This document shows positions 25,611 through 36,677 of a stretch of 64,000 nt of DNA, in pieces. This stretch comes from an uncultured Clostridia bacterium (GTDB taxonomy: Bacteria > Bacillota > Clostridia > Oscillospirales > Acutalibacteraceae): contig CANRMX010000005.1 of the NCBI GenBank assembly GCA_947631855.1, forward strand, positions 1-64,000, written 5' to 3'. Both the position numbers and the translations under genes were made by a program. Numbering within the stretch: position 1 is the stretch's first letter; each line of letters starts with the position of its first letter. Under the pieces are notes generated by a model, which was not told the origin of the DNA, did no database searches, and was given only the letters and a program-made list of their open reading frames with translations.

Positions 25611-25760
25611 ATGAAGCGTATTCAGACCATCGAGACCCGCGACCTCAAGCAGAGCGCCGTTTCCGGGGGCTGCGGCGAGTGCCAGACCTCCTGCCAGTCC
25701 GCCTGCAAGACCTCCTGCGGGATCGCCAATCAGGCCTGCGAGAACAAGGCGGAGCAGTAA
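25611..25760 (+). CDS. SCIFF (six-cysteines-in-forty-five) ranthipeptide precursor
   Basis: MKRIQTIETRDLKQSAVSGGCGECQTSCQSACKTSCGIANQACENKAEQ, exactly six Cys; directly upstream of a radical SAM maturase; absent from the ORF track. Confidence 0.95.
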   Translation: MKRIQTIETRDLKQSAVSGGCGECQTSCQSACKTSCGIANQACENKAEQ

Positions 25761-25839
25761 TTTCTGCATCCGGTGATACCGCTTGCGCCCGGCGTAAGCG
25801 GTATTTTTGTTGCGGAGCGCATTTTTTTGGGAGAGGGAT

Positions 25840-27228
25840 ATGGTACATCAATTTCAACTGAACGGATACAACATCGTGGTGGACGTCCATTCCGCGTCGG
25901 TGCACGTGGTGGACGACGTGGCCTACGACATGATCGCCCTGTATGAGACCACCCCGCCGGAGGAGATCGTGGCCCGGATGCTCCAAAAATATGGGGATCG
26001 GGCGGATGTGACCGAAGCCGAGCTGCGGGAATGTCTCGAAGATATCGCGGCGCTGAAGGCCGCGGGCAAGCTCTTCAGCGAAGATATTTATTCCGGCCTC
26101 GCGCCGCTGATCCAGCGGTCGGAAGGGGAGATCAAGGCCCTGTGCCTGCACGTTGCCCACACCTGCAACCTCAACTGCGCATACTGCTTCGCCAGCCAGG
26201 GCAAGTACCACGGCGACCGGGCGCTGATGTCCTTCGAGGTGGGCAAACAGGCGCTGGATTTCCTGGTGGCCCACTCGGGCAAGCGGACGAATCTGGAGGT
26301 GGATTTCTTCGGCGGCGAGCCCCTGATGAACTGGGACGTGGTGAAGCGCCTGGTGGCCTACGCCCGGAGCATCGAAGGGGAGAAGCACAAGAAATTCCGC
26401 TTCACCCTCACCACCAACGGCGTGCTGGTGGACGACGAAGTCATCGAATTCGCCAACCGGGAGATGCACAACGTGGTCATGTCCATCGACGGCCGGCCGG
26501 AGGTCCACAACCGTTTCCGGGTGGATTATGCCGGTCAGGGCAGCTACGAAAAGATCGTGCCCAAGTTCCTGCGATTCGCCAAGGCCCGGGGGGAGCGGGA
26601 TTACTACGTCCGGGGCACCTACACCCACTACAACACGGACTTCACCGAGGACATTTTCCATCTGGCCGATCTGGGCTTCACCCAGCTCTCCATGGAGCCG
26701 GTGGTCTGCGCGCCCGACGATCCCTGCGCCCTCACGGAGGAAGACCTGCCCGTGCTCTTTGGGCAGTACGAGCGGCTGGCCACGGAGATGCTCCGCCGGG
26801 AGGAGGCGGGCCGCCCCATCACCTTCTACCACTATATGCTGGACCTTGCCCACGGGCCGTGCATCTATAAGCGGATCGCGGGGTGCGGCTCCGGGACGGA
26901 ATACTTGGCGGTGACGCCCTGGGGGGATCTCTATCCCTGCCACCAGTTCGTGGGGGATGAAAAGTACCGGATGGGCAACGTGTGGGACGGCGTGACAAAC
27001 ACCGCCCTGCGGGACGAATTCGCCGCCTGCAACGTGTACGCCCGGCCGGAATGTGCGACCTGCTGGGGGCGGCTGTACTGTTCCGGCGGATGCGCCGCCA
27101 ACGCCTACCACGCCACCGGGAAGATCACCGGCACCTACGACTACGGCTGCAAGCTGTTCCTCAAGCGGATGGAATGTGCCATTATGATGCAGGTGGCCCG
27201 CTACAGCCGGGCGCACAAAGAGCAATAA
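25840..27228 (+). CDS. thioether cross-link-forming SCIFF radical SAM maturase
   Basis: MVHQFQLNGYNIVVDVHSASVHVVDD; CNLNCAYCF radical SAM motif; SPASM-like Cys cluster CATCWGRLYCSGGCAANAY. Confidence 0.95.
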   Translation: MVHQFQLNGYNIVVDVHSASVHVVDDVAYDMIALYETTPPEEIVARMLQKYGDRADVTEAELRECLEDIAALKAAGKLFSEDIYSGLAPLIQRSEGEIKALCLHVAHTCNLNCAYCFASQGKYHGDRALMSFEVGKQALDFLVAHSGKRTNLEVDFFGGEPLMNWDVVKRLVAYARSIEGEKHKKFRFTLTTNGVLVDDEVIEFANREMHNVVMSIDGRPEVHNRFRVDYAGQGSYEKIVPKFLRFAKARGERDYYVRGTYTHYNTDFTEDIFHLADLGFTQLSMEPVVCAPDDPCALTEEDLPVLFGQYERLATEMLRREEAGRPITFYHYMLDLAHGPCIYKRIAGCGSGTEYLAVTPWGDLYPCHQFVGDEKYRMGNVWDGVTNTALRDEFAACNVYARPECATCWGRLYCSGGCAANAYHATGKITGTYDYGCKLFLKRMECAIMMQVARYSRAHKEQ

Positions 27229-27235
27229 ACACAAC

Positions 27236-27262
27236 GTCCCCCTTCCATTGGAAGGGGGATTG
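27236..27262. terminator. hairpin terminator
   Basis: TCCCCCTTCC ATT GGAAGGGGGA. Confidence 0.7.
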
Positions 27263-27298
27263 CAGTTTGTTTGGTGAGGACAAGTAAAGTTTTTCGCC

Positions 27299-27322
27299 CA
27301 GCCTTTTTACAAAAAGGCTGGC
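27299..27322. terminator. palindromic hairpin CCAGCCTTTTT-AC-AAAAAGGCTGG, followed by TGTGGAGC-AGC-GCTCCACA
   Basis: direct inverted repeats between convergent genes. Confidence 0.7.
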
Positions 27323-27391
27323 GAGGTGTGGAGCAGCGCTCCACAGCTTTCATCGTCGTTCACCGCAAAAGGAATTTTTGACAGGGCATCT

Positions 27392-28123
27392 TCAATGGGT
27401 GCCCTGTTCTTTTATCAAATCCCGCACCACTTCGCTGGCCAGCAGCAGCCCGGCGGCGGCCGGCACAAAGGCCGTGCTCCCGGGGATGTCCCGGCGGCCG
27501 GCTTCGGCGGAGGGCACGGTCACGGGCCCTGCGGGGCGCAGGGGCTCCTCGTCGGAATACACCACCTTGAGGGCCGCGACCCCGCGCTTTTTCAGCTCCC
27601 TGCGCATGATCCTGGCCAGCGGGCACACCCGGGTGTCGTAGATATCCGCCACCCGGAAGCGGCTGGGGTCCAGCTTGTTTCCGGCCCCCATGGCGCTGAT
27701 GATGGGCACGCCCATCCCCTGGGCCGTGAGGATCAGCCCCAGCTTGGCCGTCACCGTGTCCACCGCATCCACGATGTAATCGTACTCCCCAAAAGGGAAC
27801 TGCCCGGCGTTCTCCGGCAGGAAAAAGCATTTGTGCACGCGGATATCCGCCTCGGGATTGATGTCCAGCATCCGGTCGCGCATCACATCCGCCTTGCATT
27901 TGCCCAGGGTGCTGCGGGTGGCGATGATCTGCCGGTTGAGGTTGGTGGGGCTCACCACGTCGTGGTCGATGAGATCGAACGCCCCCACGCCGCTGCGCAC
28001 CAGCGCCTCGCACACATAGCCGCCCACGCCGCCGATACCGAACACCGCCACCCGGGCCTTGGCCAGCTTTTCCATGCCCGATCCTCCCAGCAGCAGCCGG
28101 GTGCGGGCAAAAGCATCCTCCAT
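27392..28123 (-). CDS. tcdA: tRNA threonylcarbamoyladenosine dehydratase (TcdA, ThiF/E1-like)
   Basis: 243 aa; VAVFGIGGVGGYVCEALVRSGVGAFDLIDHDVVSPTNLNRQIIA. Confidence 0.93.
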   Translation of the reverse strand: MEDAFARTRLLLGGSGMEKLAKARVAVFGIGGVGGYVCEALVRSGVGAFDLIDHDVVSPTNLNRQIIATRSTLGKCKADVMRDRMLDINPEADIRVHKCFFLPENAGQFPFGEYDYIVDAVDTVTAKLGLILTAQGMGVPIISAMGAGNKLDPSRFRVADIYDTRVCPLARIMRRELKKRGVAALKVVYSDEEPLRPAGPVTVPSAEAGRRDIPGSTAFVPAAAGLLLASEVVRDLIKEQGTH

Positions 28124-28291
28124 GGGGCCGCCTCCTTCCTTTTGGCTCTATTATACACGCCTGATCGGAAAGGCACAAGTGCAAATCCGGCTTGCAATCC
28201 CGGCGATTTTACAGTATGATAAAAGCAGATCATCACGCCCCGCCCCTTTCACGGCGGGCGGCGCAAAATCATCGCAAAGGAGCGGAGTATA

Positions 28292-29878
28292 TTGGACATC
28301 CGGGAAGCTATTTTGCAGGGCAGCACCGCCCTGGGCATCGAGCTGGGAAGCACGCGGATCAAGGCGGTGCTGGTGGGGCCGGACCACGCCCCCATCGCCG
28401 GCGGCGACAGCCTGTGGGAGAACCGGCTGGAAAACGGGATCTGGACATACCATCTGGAGGACGTGTGGGCCGGCGTGCAGGAGGCGGTGCGGAATCTGAA
28501 AGAGGACGTCCGGGCACAGTACGGCGTGGCCCTCAAAAGGCCCGGGGCCATCGGCGTTTCGGCCATGATGCACGGCTATCTCCCCTTTGATTCCGCCGGG
28601 CGGCAGCTGGCGGAATTCCGCACCTGGCGAAACACAATCACCGAGGCGGAGGCCGCCGAGCTCACCCAGCTGTTCGGGTTCAACATCCCTCAGCGCTGGA
28701 GCATCGCCCACCTGTGGCGGGCGGTGAAGAATCGTGAGGCCCATGTGCCCAAGATTGCCTTCCTCACCACCCTGGAGGGCTACGTCCACTGGCGGCTCAC
28801 CGGGGAAAAGGTGCTGGGCGTGGGCGAGGGCGCGGGGATGTTCCCGCTGGACAACGACACCCTGGATTACCACGGGGGGATGATCGAGAAATTCGAGGCC
28901 CTGAAAGCCCCCTATGGCCTTCCCTGGACGCTGCGGGAGATCTTGCCCCGCATACTGCCTGCGGGCGAAGACGCGGGCCGGCTCACCGAAGAGGGCGCGA
29001 AGCTGCTGGACCCCACGGGCGACTTGGAGCCGGGGATTTTGTGCTGCCCGCCGGAGGGCGACGCGGGCACCGGCATGACCGCCACCAATTCCGTTTCGCC
29101 CCGCACGGGCAACGTGTCGGCGGGCACGTCCATCTTCTCCATGGTGGTGCTGGAGCACGGTCTTTCCAAGGTGCACCCGGAGATCGACATGGTGGCCACG
29201 CCCACGGGCAAGCCCGTGGCCATGGTGCACTGCAACACCTGCTCCTCCGATATCGACGCCTGGGTGCGCCTGTTCGGGGAATTGCTGACCGCCGCGGGCA
29301 GGCCGCTGGACAAAGGCGAGCTCTATGGGCTGCTGTACCGGCAGGCCCTGCTGGGCGAGCCGGACTGCGGCGGGCTGCTGAGCTACAACTACTACGGGGG
29401 CGAGCCGGTGATCGGCCTGGAGAAGGGCCGCCCGCTGCTGACCCGGGATGCGGAGAGCCGCCTGACCCTGCCCAATTTCATGCGGGCCCAGCTGTATGCG
29501 GCCATGGCCACCCTGTCCATCGGGATGGAGATTTTGGCGGAAGAGCACGTGGCCCTGGACAAGCTCTACGGCCACGGGGGGATGTTCAAGACCCCGGGCG
29601 TGGCGCAAAAGCTGATGGCCGGGGCGCTGAACGCGCCGGTGGCTGTGATGGAGACCGCCGGAGAGGGCGGCCCCTGGGGCATGGCGCTGCTGGCGGCCTA
29701 CGCCAAAAACCGCGCCGCCGGGGAGACGCTGGAGGCGTACCTGCAAAACCGGGTGTTCGCCCATTCCAGGGAGGAAACGGTGCTGCCCGCGCCCGAGGAT
29801 ACCCGGGGCTTCAAGGAATTTGAAAAACGCTACCGCGCCGGGCTGGCGCTGCAAAAGACCGCCGCCGAGGCCCTGTAA
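28292..29878 (+). CDS. FGGY-family carbohydrate kinase (probable TTG start)
   Basis: 528 aa; [44 protein letters not shown]. Confidence 0.88.
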   Translation: MDIREAILQGSTALGIELGSTRIKAVLVGPDHAPIAGGDSLWENRLENGIWTYHLEDVWAGVQEAVRNLKEDVRAQYGVALKRPGAIGVSAMMHGYLPFDSAGRQLAEFRTWRNTITEAEAAELTQLFGFNIPQRWSIAHLWRAVKNREAHVPKIAFLTTLEGYVHWRLTGEKVLGVGEGAGMFPLDNDTLDYHGGMIEKFEALKAPYGLPWTLREILPRILPAGEDAGRLTEEGAKLLDPTGDLEPGILCCPPEGDAGTGMTATNSVSPRTGNVSAGTSIFSMVVLEHGLSKVHPEIDMVATPTGKPVAMVHCNTCSSDIDAWVRLFGELLTAAGRPLDKGELYGLLYRQALLGEPDCGGLLSYNYYGGEPVIGLEKGRPLLTRDAESRLTLPNFMRAQLYAAMATLSIGMEILAEEHVALDKLYGHGGMFKTPGVAQKLMAGALNAPVAVMETAGEGGPWGMALLAAYAKNRAAGETLEAYLQNRVFAHSREETVLPAPEDTRGFKEFEKRYRAGLALQKTAAEAL

Positions 29879-30048
29879 CCGGGGCGAAGAAGATCCAAAG
29901 CAAGACCTGCCCTGCCTCCCGGAAACCCCGGGCGGCGGGGTATGTTTGTATGAGCAAGCCTGTCGAAAAAAGGCGGCAGGACGCCGCGGCGGGTATAGCC
30001 CACCGGGAACCGCCCATACTATCCCACGGGCGTCCCGGAAATGACGGC

Positions 30049-30077
30049 TTGCATTGATCCGCAAAATGCAGTATAAT
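30049..30077 (+). promoter_or_regulatory. promoter TTGCAT-17-TATAAT
   Basis: upstream of ATG 30117. Confidence 0.6.
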
Positions 30078-30116
30078 AGGCCGGTGAAAGCGGCACAGGA
30101 CGGAGGAGGACAAGGC

Positions 30117-30977
30117 ATGAGAAACGCATCGTACAGAAGAAGCGGCAGGGCCCGGCGGCGGACGCATTTCCGGCTGCTGGTGGCGGCCGGCGGCCTGGTG
30201 CTGGCGGGGCTGATCATCGTGCTGGCCAGCTGGTTTGCCGCCCAAAAAGAGGAGCGGGACGCCCAGGGCCAGGGGCTGTTCATCACGGTGGACGGCGCGC
30301 CGGATTCCGCCCTGAGCCTGCCGCCGGAGAGCACCCCCAGCAGCGGAGATTCCGACGACGAAGCCCAGTCCACGGGCTACACGGTGGGCAGCGCCCCGGA
30401 AACGCCCGCCCAGCTGGACGATCCCCTGCTGGTGCTGGTCAATTCGGAAACCCCCATCCCGGAGGATTGGGAGGTTACGCCCCGGATGGTGGGCGAGCAG
30501 GTGGTGGACGCCCGGATGTATGACGACTATATCGCCATGCACGACGCCGCCGGCGCGGAGGATATCTGGATCTGGATCGCCTCGGGCTACCGCAGCGTGG
30601 AGGATCAGGAGCGCATCCTGGAGGAAAACATCCAACAGCGGATGGATGAGGACGGCATGACCCGGGAGGAAGCGGAGGCCGACGCTTTGCGCACGGTGAA
30701 CCCGCCGGGCTACAGCGAGCACCACACGGGGCTGGCAGTGGACCTGAACGACGTGGACGACGGGTTTGAGAGCACGGAAGCCTACGCCTGGCTGGAGGAA
30801 CACGCGGCGGACTACGGGTTTGTCCAGCGGTACCGGAGCACCAAGGTGGCGTACACCGGCATCGACAACGAGAGCTGGCACTACCGCTATGTGGGCCGGG
30901 AGCACGCCCAGCGCATGAAGGCGCTGGATATGTGCCTGGAGGAGTACGTGGACTATATCCGCAGCGGCGGAACTTGA
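30117..30977 (+). CDS. D-alanyl-D-alanine carboxypeptidase (VanY/peptidase M15B)
   Basis: IASGYRSVEDQ, PPGYSEHHTGLAVDL, ESWHYRYVG zinc-ligand motifs; N-terminal TM. Confidence 0.93.
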   Translation: MRNASYRRSGRARRRTHFRLLVAAGGLVLAGLIIVLASWFAAQKEERDAQGQGLFITVDGAPDSALSLPPESTPSSGDSDDEAQSTGYTVGSAPETPAQLDDPLLVLVNSETPIPEDWEVTPRMVGEQVVDARMYDDYIAMHDAAGAEDIWIWIASGYRSVEDQERILEENIQQRMDEDGMTREEAEADALRTVNPPGYSEHHTGLAVDLNDVDDGFESTEAYAWLEEHAADYGFVQRYRSTKVAYTGIDNESWHYRYVGREHAQRMKALDMCLEEYVDYIRSGGT

Positions 30978-31106
30978 AGTCATCGCCGCGCACAAGGAGC
31001 CGGACGGCTCCTTTTCTTTTGCCCGATCGATCGGCGCGGGGCCCTTGTCAAAGGCGGAAGAAATTGGTACAATATACCCGGAACCTTGGGGAAGGAGGGG
31101 AACTTC

Positions 31107-32033
31107 ATGTACCAATTCGTGGTCAATCCCGCGTCCCGCTCCGGCCGGGGCAGGCGCCTCTGGGACGAGGTGGTGGAGCCCGCGCTGCAAGCGGAGCACG
31201 CTGCGTACCGGGTGCGGTTTTCCGGGGCGGCCGGGGAGATCAGCCGCATCGTGGGGGAGATCACCGAAAGCGCGGGGCCCGGCGAAGCCGTCACGCTGGT
31301 GATTCTGGGCGGGGACGGCACGGTGGACGAGGCCCTGCAGGGGCTGGCCGATCCCGCCGCCGTGACGCTGGGGTACATCCCCACGGGCTCCAGCAACGAT
31401 CTTGCCCGGGACTTGGGCATCCCCAAAGACCCGCGGGAGGCGCTGGGCCGGGTGCTCCACGGAGAGGCCCGCCCCATGGATATGGGGGTGGCCCGCTTTC
31501 CCGACGGCCGGGAGCACCGCTTCGCCGTCAGCTGCGGCATGGGATTCGACGCGGCGGTGTGCGAGTCCGTGCTGTCCTCCCGGGCCAAGGGCTTTTTGAA
31601 CCGGCTGGGCATGGGCAAGCTCACCTATCTGGCGGTGGCCCTGCGGGAGCTGCTCACCGCCAACATGCCCTCCTGCCAGGTGATCGTGGCGGGCCAGCCG
31701 CCCCTCATGCTCAAACACTTCCTCTTTGCCGCCGGGATGGTGCACCGGTATGAGGGCGGGGGATTCCGCTTCTGCCCCGAGGCGGATGACCGGGACGGCC
31801 TGCTGGATATCTGCGCGGTGGGGGACTTGCCCCGGCTGGCGGTGCTGCTGGCCCTGCCCACCGCCTTTTTCGGGAAGCACTTCCTGTTTCCCGGCGTGCA
31901 TTTCCGCCGGGGCGAGACGGTCACGATCACCGCGTCCCAGCCGCTGTGCGTCCACGCAGACGGGGAAGTGCTGGGTCCTTTCGATACCCTCACGCTGGAG
32001 TGCCGCCGGGAGGCCCTGAAGATCCTCCTCTAA
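31107..32033 (+). CDS. diacylglycerol/lipid kinase family protein (second paralogue)
   Basis: FVVNPASRSGRG, LGGDGTVDEALQGL, GYIPTGSSNDLARDL; start taken at MYQFVV. Confidence 0.92.
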   Translation: MYQFVVNPASRSGRGRRLWDEVVEPALQAEHAAYRVRFSGAAGEISRIVGEITESAGPGEAVTLVILGGDGTVDEALQGLADPAAVTLGYIPTGSSNDLARDLGIPKDPREALGRVLHGEARPMDMGVARFPDGREHRFAVSCGMGFDAAVCESVLSSRAKGFLNRLGMGKLTYLAVALRELLTANMPSCQVIVAGQPPLMLKHFLFAAGMVHRYEGGGFRFCPEADDRDGLLDICAVGDLPRLAVLLALPTAFFGKHFLFPGVHFRRGETVTITASQPLCVHADGEVLGPFDTLTLECRREALKILL

Positions 32034-32080
32034 AGCGCGGTTTGATTTTCTACCCATCACAAAGGAAAGGAAGACGGACT

Positions 32081-32905
32081 ATGACAAAGCTATCCACTTT
32101 TTACGATCACGTCACCGATATCGCCCGGCAGGAGGGGCTCTCTCTCCCGGAGGCGCTGGCGGCGGTGAAGGCCCTGGGCATCGACCTGCTGGAGGTGTCC
32201 TATCAGAACCTGGGCCAGGACCCGGAGGCCGTGGGCGGCGTGATTGCCCGGGCAGGGCTCAACATCTCCACCGTCCCGGCCTATTTCAATTTTGGGGTCG
32301 ACCCCGACGTGGAAGCCCAGAGCCTGCCGGTGCTGGAGGCCGTGCGGGCGCTGGGCGTGGACAAGATTCTGGTGATCCCGGGCTTCATCCCCAAGGAAGT
32401 CACCGACCCGGCGGAGCGGAAGGCCCAGCGGGACGCCATGGCGGCGGGGATCAACCGGCTGGCAGAACTGGCGGACAAATACGGCGCGGCCCTGCTCATG
32501 GAGGACTACGACAACGCTGCCGCGCCCTTCTCCACGGCGGCGGGCGTCCGGGGCTTTCTGGAGGACTGCCCCGGGCTGGATTGCTGCTTCGATACGGGGA
32601 ATTTCCGCTTCATGGCCGAGGACGAGCTGGCGGCCTATGCGCTGCTGCGGGATCGGGTGCGCTATGTCCACTTGAAGGACCGGGCCTATACCGGCGGGCC
32701 GGGAGAATGGGGCCTGCCCGCTGCGGACGGCCAGAAGCTGTACGCTTGCCCGGTGGGGTACGGCGCGATGAAGATCGCGGAGCTCCTTGCCCGGCTTCGG
32801 GCGGACGGCTACGCCGGCCCCTATGCCATCGAGCACTACGGCGCGCCCAAAATGCTGGACTATCTGACGCGATCTGCGGACTGGGTGCGGGCACAGCTGG
32901 GCTGA
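32081..32905 (+). CDS. sugar phosphate isomerase/epimerase (xylose isomerase-like TIM barrel)
   Basis: 274 aa; CFDTGNFRFMAED, RYVHLKDR, YAIEHYGAP. Confidence 0.88.
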   Translation: MTKLSTFYDHVTDIARQEGLSLPEALAAVKALGIDLLEVSYQNLGQDPEAVGGVIARAGLNISTVPAYFNFGVDPDVEAQSLPVLEAVRALGVDKILVIPGFIPKEVTDPAERKAQRDAMAAGINRLAELADKYGAALLMEDYDNAAAPFSTAAGVRGFLEDCPGLDCCFDTGNFRFMAEDELAAYALLRDRVRYVHLKDRAYTGGPGEWGLPAADGQKLYACPVGYGAMKIAELLARLRADGYAGPYAIEHYGAPKMLDYLTRSADWVRAQLG

Positions 32906-32916
32906 GCGCTTGCCCG

Positions 32917-32998
32917 GCCCCGCCCCGCCCCGGCTTCGCCGGGGCGCTTTCCCTGCGGGAAAGCCGCCGTGCGCCCTTGGCGCCCGGCGGGGCGGGGC
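32917..32998. repeat. three-hairpin cloverleaf element E2
   Basis: 9-bp outer stem GCCCCGCCC/GGGCGGGGC enclosing contiguous hairpins GCCCCGGC-TTC-GCCGGGGC, GCTTTCCC-TGC-GGGAAAGC, CGCCGTGCGCC-CTT-GGCGCCCGGCG (one mismatch). Confidence 0.8.
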
Positions 32999-33142
32999 AT
33001 ACCCACCAGCAAATGTAAATAAACTGTGGCTTTTCTTGCCAATCGGCCCCCAACTGTGTTATAATAATTCGATGAACTGTACAGCGCGTGCCGCACAGGT
33101 GCAGACAGCGAAGCGTTCCACCCGCAAAAAACGGAGGCAAAC

Positions 33143-35887
33143 ATGGCAAATATACTGACAAAGCTCTTTGGGAATTACAGCAAGCGGGAGCTCAAGCGCA
33201 TCCAGCCCATGGTGGACAAGGTGCTGGGGCTGGAGGAGACCTACCGCAAAAAGACCGACGAGGAGCTCCGGGCGGAGACGGAGCGCTTCAAGGCAGCGCT
33301 GGCGGCGGGGAAGACCCTGGACGACCTGCTGCCCGAGGCCTACGCCGCCTGCCGGGAGGCCATGGACCGGGTGCTTTCCATCCGGCTTTTTCCGGTGCAG
33401 GTGCAGGGCGGCGTGATCTTGCACCAGGGCCGCATCGCGGAGATGAAGACCGGCGAAGGCAAGACCTACACCCTGGCGCTGCCGGCCTATCTCAACGCGC
33501 TGACCGGGCAGGGCGTCCACGTGGTGACGGTGAACGAATACCTGGCCAAGTACCAGGGGGAGATGATGGCCCGTGTGTTCAATTTCATGGGCCTCACCGT
33601 GGGATTGGCCCTCACCGGCATGGACCCCAAAGCCAAGCGGGAGGCATACGCCTGCGACATCACCTACGGCACCAATAACGAAATGGGCTTCGATTATCTC
33701 CGGGACAACATGGTGCTGTATCAGGAGAACAAGGTGCAGCGGGGCCACCACTATGCCATCGTGGACGAGGTGGACTCCATCCTGATCGACGAGGCCCGCA
33801 CGCCCCTGATCATCTCCGGCCAGGGGGAGAAGGCCGACGACCTCTACCAGCGGGCCAATTCCTTTGCCCGGGGCCTCAAGCCCATCCGGGTGAAGGAGAC
33901 CGACCAGAAGGAGGACAACGACGAGCTTTTCAAGGACTACGACTACATCGTCAACGAAAAGCTCAAGACCTGTTCCCTCACCCGCCGGGGCGTGAAAAAG
34001 GCGGAGGAATATTTCGGCATCACGAACCTCACCGACCCGGACAACATCCGCATCCAGCACCATGTGAACCAGGCCATCCGGGCCTGGGGCATCATGCACC
34101 GGGACCAGGATTACGTGGTGAAGGACGGGGAAGTCATCATCGTGGATGAATTCACCGGCCGGCTGATGTACGGCCGCCGGTACAACGAGGGCCTGCATCA
34201 GGCCATCGAGGCCAAGGAGGGCGTGAACGTGGCCCGGGAGAGCCGCACCCTGGCCACCATCACTTTCCAGAATTATTTCAGATTGTACAACAAGCTCTCC
34301 GGCATGACGGGCACCGCCATGACCGAGCAGCAGGAATTTTCCGAGATCTACCGGCTGGACGTGGTGGAGGTGCCCACCAACCGCCCCATGATCCGGGAGG
34401 ACTGCCCGGACGTGGTGTACAAGACCGAGCAGGCCAAATTCAACGCCGTCATAGAGGACATCGTGGCCCACCATGCCACAGGCCAGCCGGTGCTGGTGGG
34501 CACGGTGACCATCGACAAATCCGAGCGGCTGAGCAAGATGCTGAAAGCCCGGGGCGTGCAGCACGAGGTGCTCAACGCCAAGTACCACGAGAAGGAGGCC
34601 CAGATCGTGGCCCAGGCAGGCCGCAAGGGGGCGGTGACCATCGCCACCAACATGGCCGGCCGCGGCACGGACATCATGCTGGGCGGCAACGCGGAATTCA
34701 TGGCCAAGGCGGAAATGCGCAAGCAGGGCTTCACCGAGGAGCTGCTGGTGGAGGCCACGGCCTTCAGCCGCACGGAGGACGAGGAGATTCTGCACGCCCG
34801 GCAGGTGTTCGGGGAGCTCAACCGCAAGTACCGGGAGGAGATCGCACCTGAGGCCGAGGAAGTCAAAGCCCTGGGCGGGCTCTATATCATCGGCACCGAG
34901 CGCCACGAGTCCCGGCGGATCGACAACCAGCTGCGGGGCCGTGCGGGCCGTCAGGGCGACCCGGGCATGAGCCGCTTCTATATTTCCTTGGAGGACGACC
35001 TGATGCGCCTCTTTGGCGGCGAGCGGATCGCCACCATGATGGACCGCCTGCGCATCGAGGACGACACGCCCATCGACGCTGCCCTGCTCTCCAACGCCAT
35101 CGAGAACGCCCAGGAAAAGGTGGAGATGCGCAACTTCGGCATCCGCAAGAACGTGCTGCAATACGACGACGTGATGAACCTCCAGCGGGAGAAAATCTAC
35201 AGCCAGCGGGACATGGTGCTGGCCGGCGAGGACCTCAAATCCCGCATCCTGCGCATGGTGGACGCCTCTCTGGAGACGGCGGTGCAGCTGCACCTGCCCG
35301 CCTCCGCGCCCCACGACGACTGGGATCTTACTGGCCTGCGGGAGCAGTACCAGGGCTGGCTCATCGATGAAAACGATCTGCGCTTCACCCGGGCCGAGCT
35401 GGAAGACCTGGAGCCCGAATTCGTGCTCCGCACCCTGACGGAGAAGGCCCACGCTCTCTACGAGCAGCGGGAGCAGGAATTCACCCCGCCGGTGATGCGG
35501 GAGCTGGAGCGGGTGGTCCTGCTGCGCAACGTGGACGAGGAGTGGATGGACCACATCGACGCGCTGAGCCAGCTGCAAGAGGGCATCCGGCTCAGGGCCT
35601 ATGGCCAGCAGGACCCGGTGGTGGCCTATCGGATGGAGAGCGCGGATATGTTCGAGGCCATGAACAACACCATCCGGGAGAACACCGCCCGCATGATCCT
35701 CACGGTGCGGCTGCGCACGCCGGAAGCGCCCAAGCGGGAGCAGGTGGCCAAGGAGACCGGCACCGGTGCGCCGGACGGCACGGTGCGCAGGCAGCCGGTG
35801 GTGAAGAAGAAAAAGATCGGCAGAAACGACCCCTGCCCCTGCGGCAGCGGGAAGAAATATAAACACTGTCACGGCCGGTACGAATAA
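33143..35887 (+). CDS. secA: preprotein translocase subunit SecA
   Basis: 914 aa; [36 protein letters not shown]-terminal [14 protein letters not shown] zinc motif. Confidence 0.99.
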   Translation: MANILTKLFGNYSKRELKRIQPMVDKVLGLEETYRKKTDEELRAETERFKAALAAGKTLDDLLPEAYAACREAMDRVLSIRLFPVQVQGGVILHQGRIAEMKTGEGKTYTLALPAYLNALTGQGVHVVTVNEYLAKYQGEMMARVFNFMGLTVGLALTGMDPKAKREAYACDITYGTNNEMGFDYLRDNMVLYQENKVQRGHHYAIVDEVDSILIDEARTPLIISGQGEKADDLYQRANSFARGLKPIRVKETDQKEDNDELFKDYDYIVNEKLKTCSLTRRGVKKAEEYFGITNLTDPDNIRIQHHVNQAIRAWGIMHRDQDYVVKDGEVIIVDEFTGRLMYGRRYNEGLHQAIEAKEGVNVARESRTLATITFQNYFRLYNKLSGMTGTAMTEQQEFSEIYRLDVVEVPTNRPMIREDCPDVVYKTEQAKFNAVIEDIVAHHATGQPVLVGTVTIDKSERLSKMLKARGVQHEVLNAKYHEKEAQIVAQAGRKGAVTIATNMAGRGTDIMLGGNAEFMAKAEMRKQGFTEELLVEATAFSRTEDEEILHARQVFGELNRKYREEIAPEAEEVKALGGLYIIGTERHESRRIDNQLRGRAGRQGDPGMSRFYISLEDDLMRLFGGERIATMMDRLRIEDDTPIDAALLSNAIENAQEKVEMRNFGIRKNVLQYDDVMNLQREKIYSQRDMVLAGEDLKSRILRMVDASLETAVQLHLPASAPHDDWDLTGLREQYQGWLIDENDLRFTRAELEDLEPEFVLRTLTEKAHALYEQREQEFTPPVMRELERVVLLRNVDEEWMDHIDALSQLQEGIRLRAYGQQDPVVAYRMESADMFEAMNNTIRENTARMILTVRLRTPEAPKREQVAKETGTGAPDGTVRRQPVVKKKKIGRNDPCPCGSGKKYKHCHGRYE

Positions 35888-35910
35888 GCCGAAAGAGAGA
35901 GGGAAAAGCC

Positions 35911-36603
35911 ATGAAAAAGACTTTGAAGCAGATCGTTGCGGCGGCGCTGTGCGCGGTGCTGCTGGCGGCCCTGTGGGGCTGTGAGATTCCCCAGCCGGGC
36001 TTCGCGGATTTTGATGTTTCCGGCTACATCCAGGCCCTGCTGGACAGCAGCTATCTGGACGTCCATGGGCCCTTTATGAACATCTCCGGGGCCAATCAGG
36101 AGGATGCGGAGGCGAATCACGATGCCACGGCGGAAAACGCCGCGGTGCGCTTCTGCAATCACTATCAGGTGGCGCCGGACGACGCCCAGATGGATCAGCT
36201 GGAGGAGATCATGGGCCGGGCGTACACCCAGGCCCGCTACACCGTGCTGGACGAGGTGCGCACCGGCAGCGGCTACGACGTGACGGTGCAGATCACGTCC
36301 ATCCTCAATTTCGCGGACTGCGGGAAGGACATCGAGCAGATGCGGGAGAACGCCCAGGCCGAGGCTTCCGGGCAGTTCACCAGCGGCGAGAGCACGGAGA
36401 AGACCGCATCGGACCTGAACGTGAACAGCATCTTTGCCGACAAGGTGATCGCCTTCTGCGACCTGCAAATGAACAACGTGCAGTACAGCCCGGAGCAGCG
36501 CACGGTGACGCTGAAAATCCTCCAGACGGACAACGGCGAGCTGCAGCTGGACATCAACCAGATCGACACCATCGACCAGACGGTGCTGCCGCTGGACGAG
36601 TAA
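35911..36603 (+). CDS. putative lipoprotein, unknown function
   Basis: 230 aa; MKKTLKQIVAAALCAVLLAALWGC lipobox. Confidence 0.75.
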   Translation: MKKTLKQIVAAALCAVLLAALWGCEIPQPGFADFDVSGYIQALLDSSYLDVHGPFMNISGANQEDAEANHDATAENAAVRFCNHYQVAPDDAQMDQLEEIMGRAYTQARYTVLDEVRTGSGYDVTVQITSILNFADCGKDIEQMRENAQAEASGQFTSGESTEKTASDLNVNSIFADKVIAFCDLQMNNVQYSPEQRTVTLKILQTDNGELQLDINQIDTIDQTVLPLDE

Positions 36604-36677
36604 ATCGACATCAAAACGCACGGCGGGCGCGCCCGGAGGGTGTGTCCGCACTTTGCGTATGAGAAAGGAAGTTTTCC

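Noticed and set aside
6713-32033. The two lipid-kinase genes (6713-7597 and 31107-32033) as a recent duplication
   Set aside because: The proteins share only family motifs and are clearly diverged; ordinary paralogues
33059-35872. 937-aa minus-strand ORF opposite secA
   Set aside because: Frame shadow of secA; repetitive HHV/LLH composition and no family match by eye
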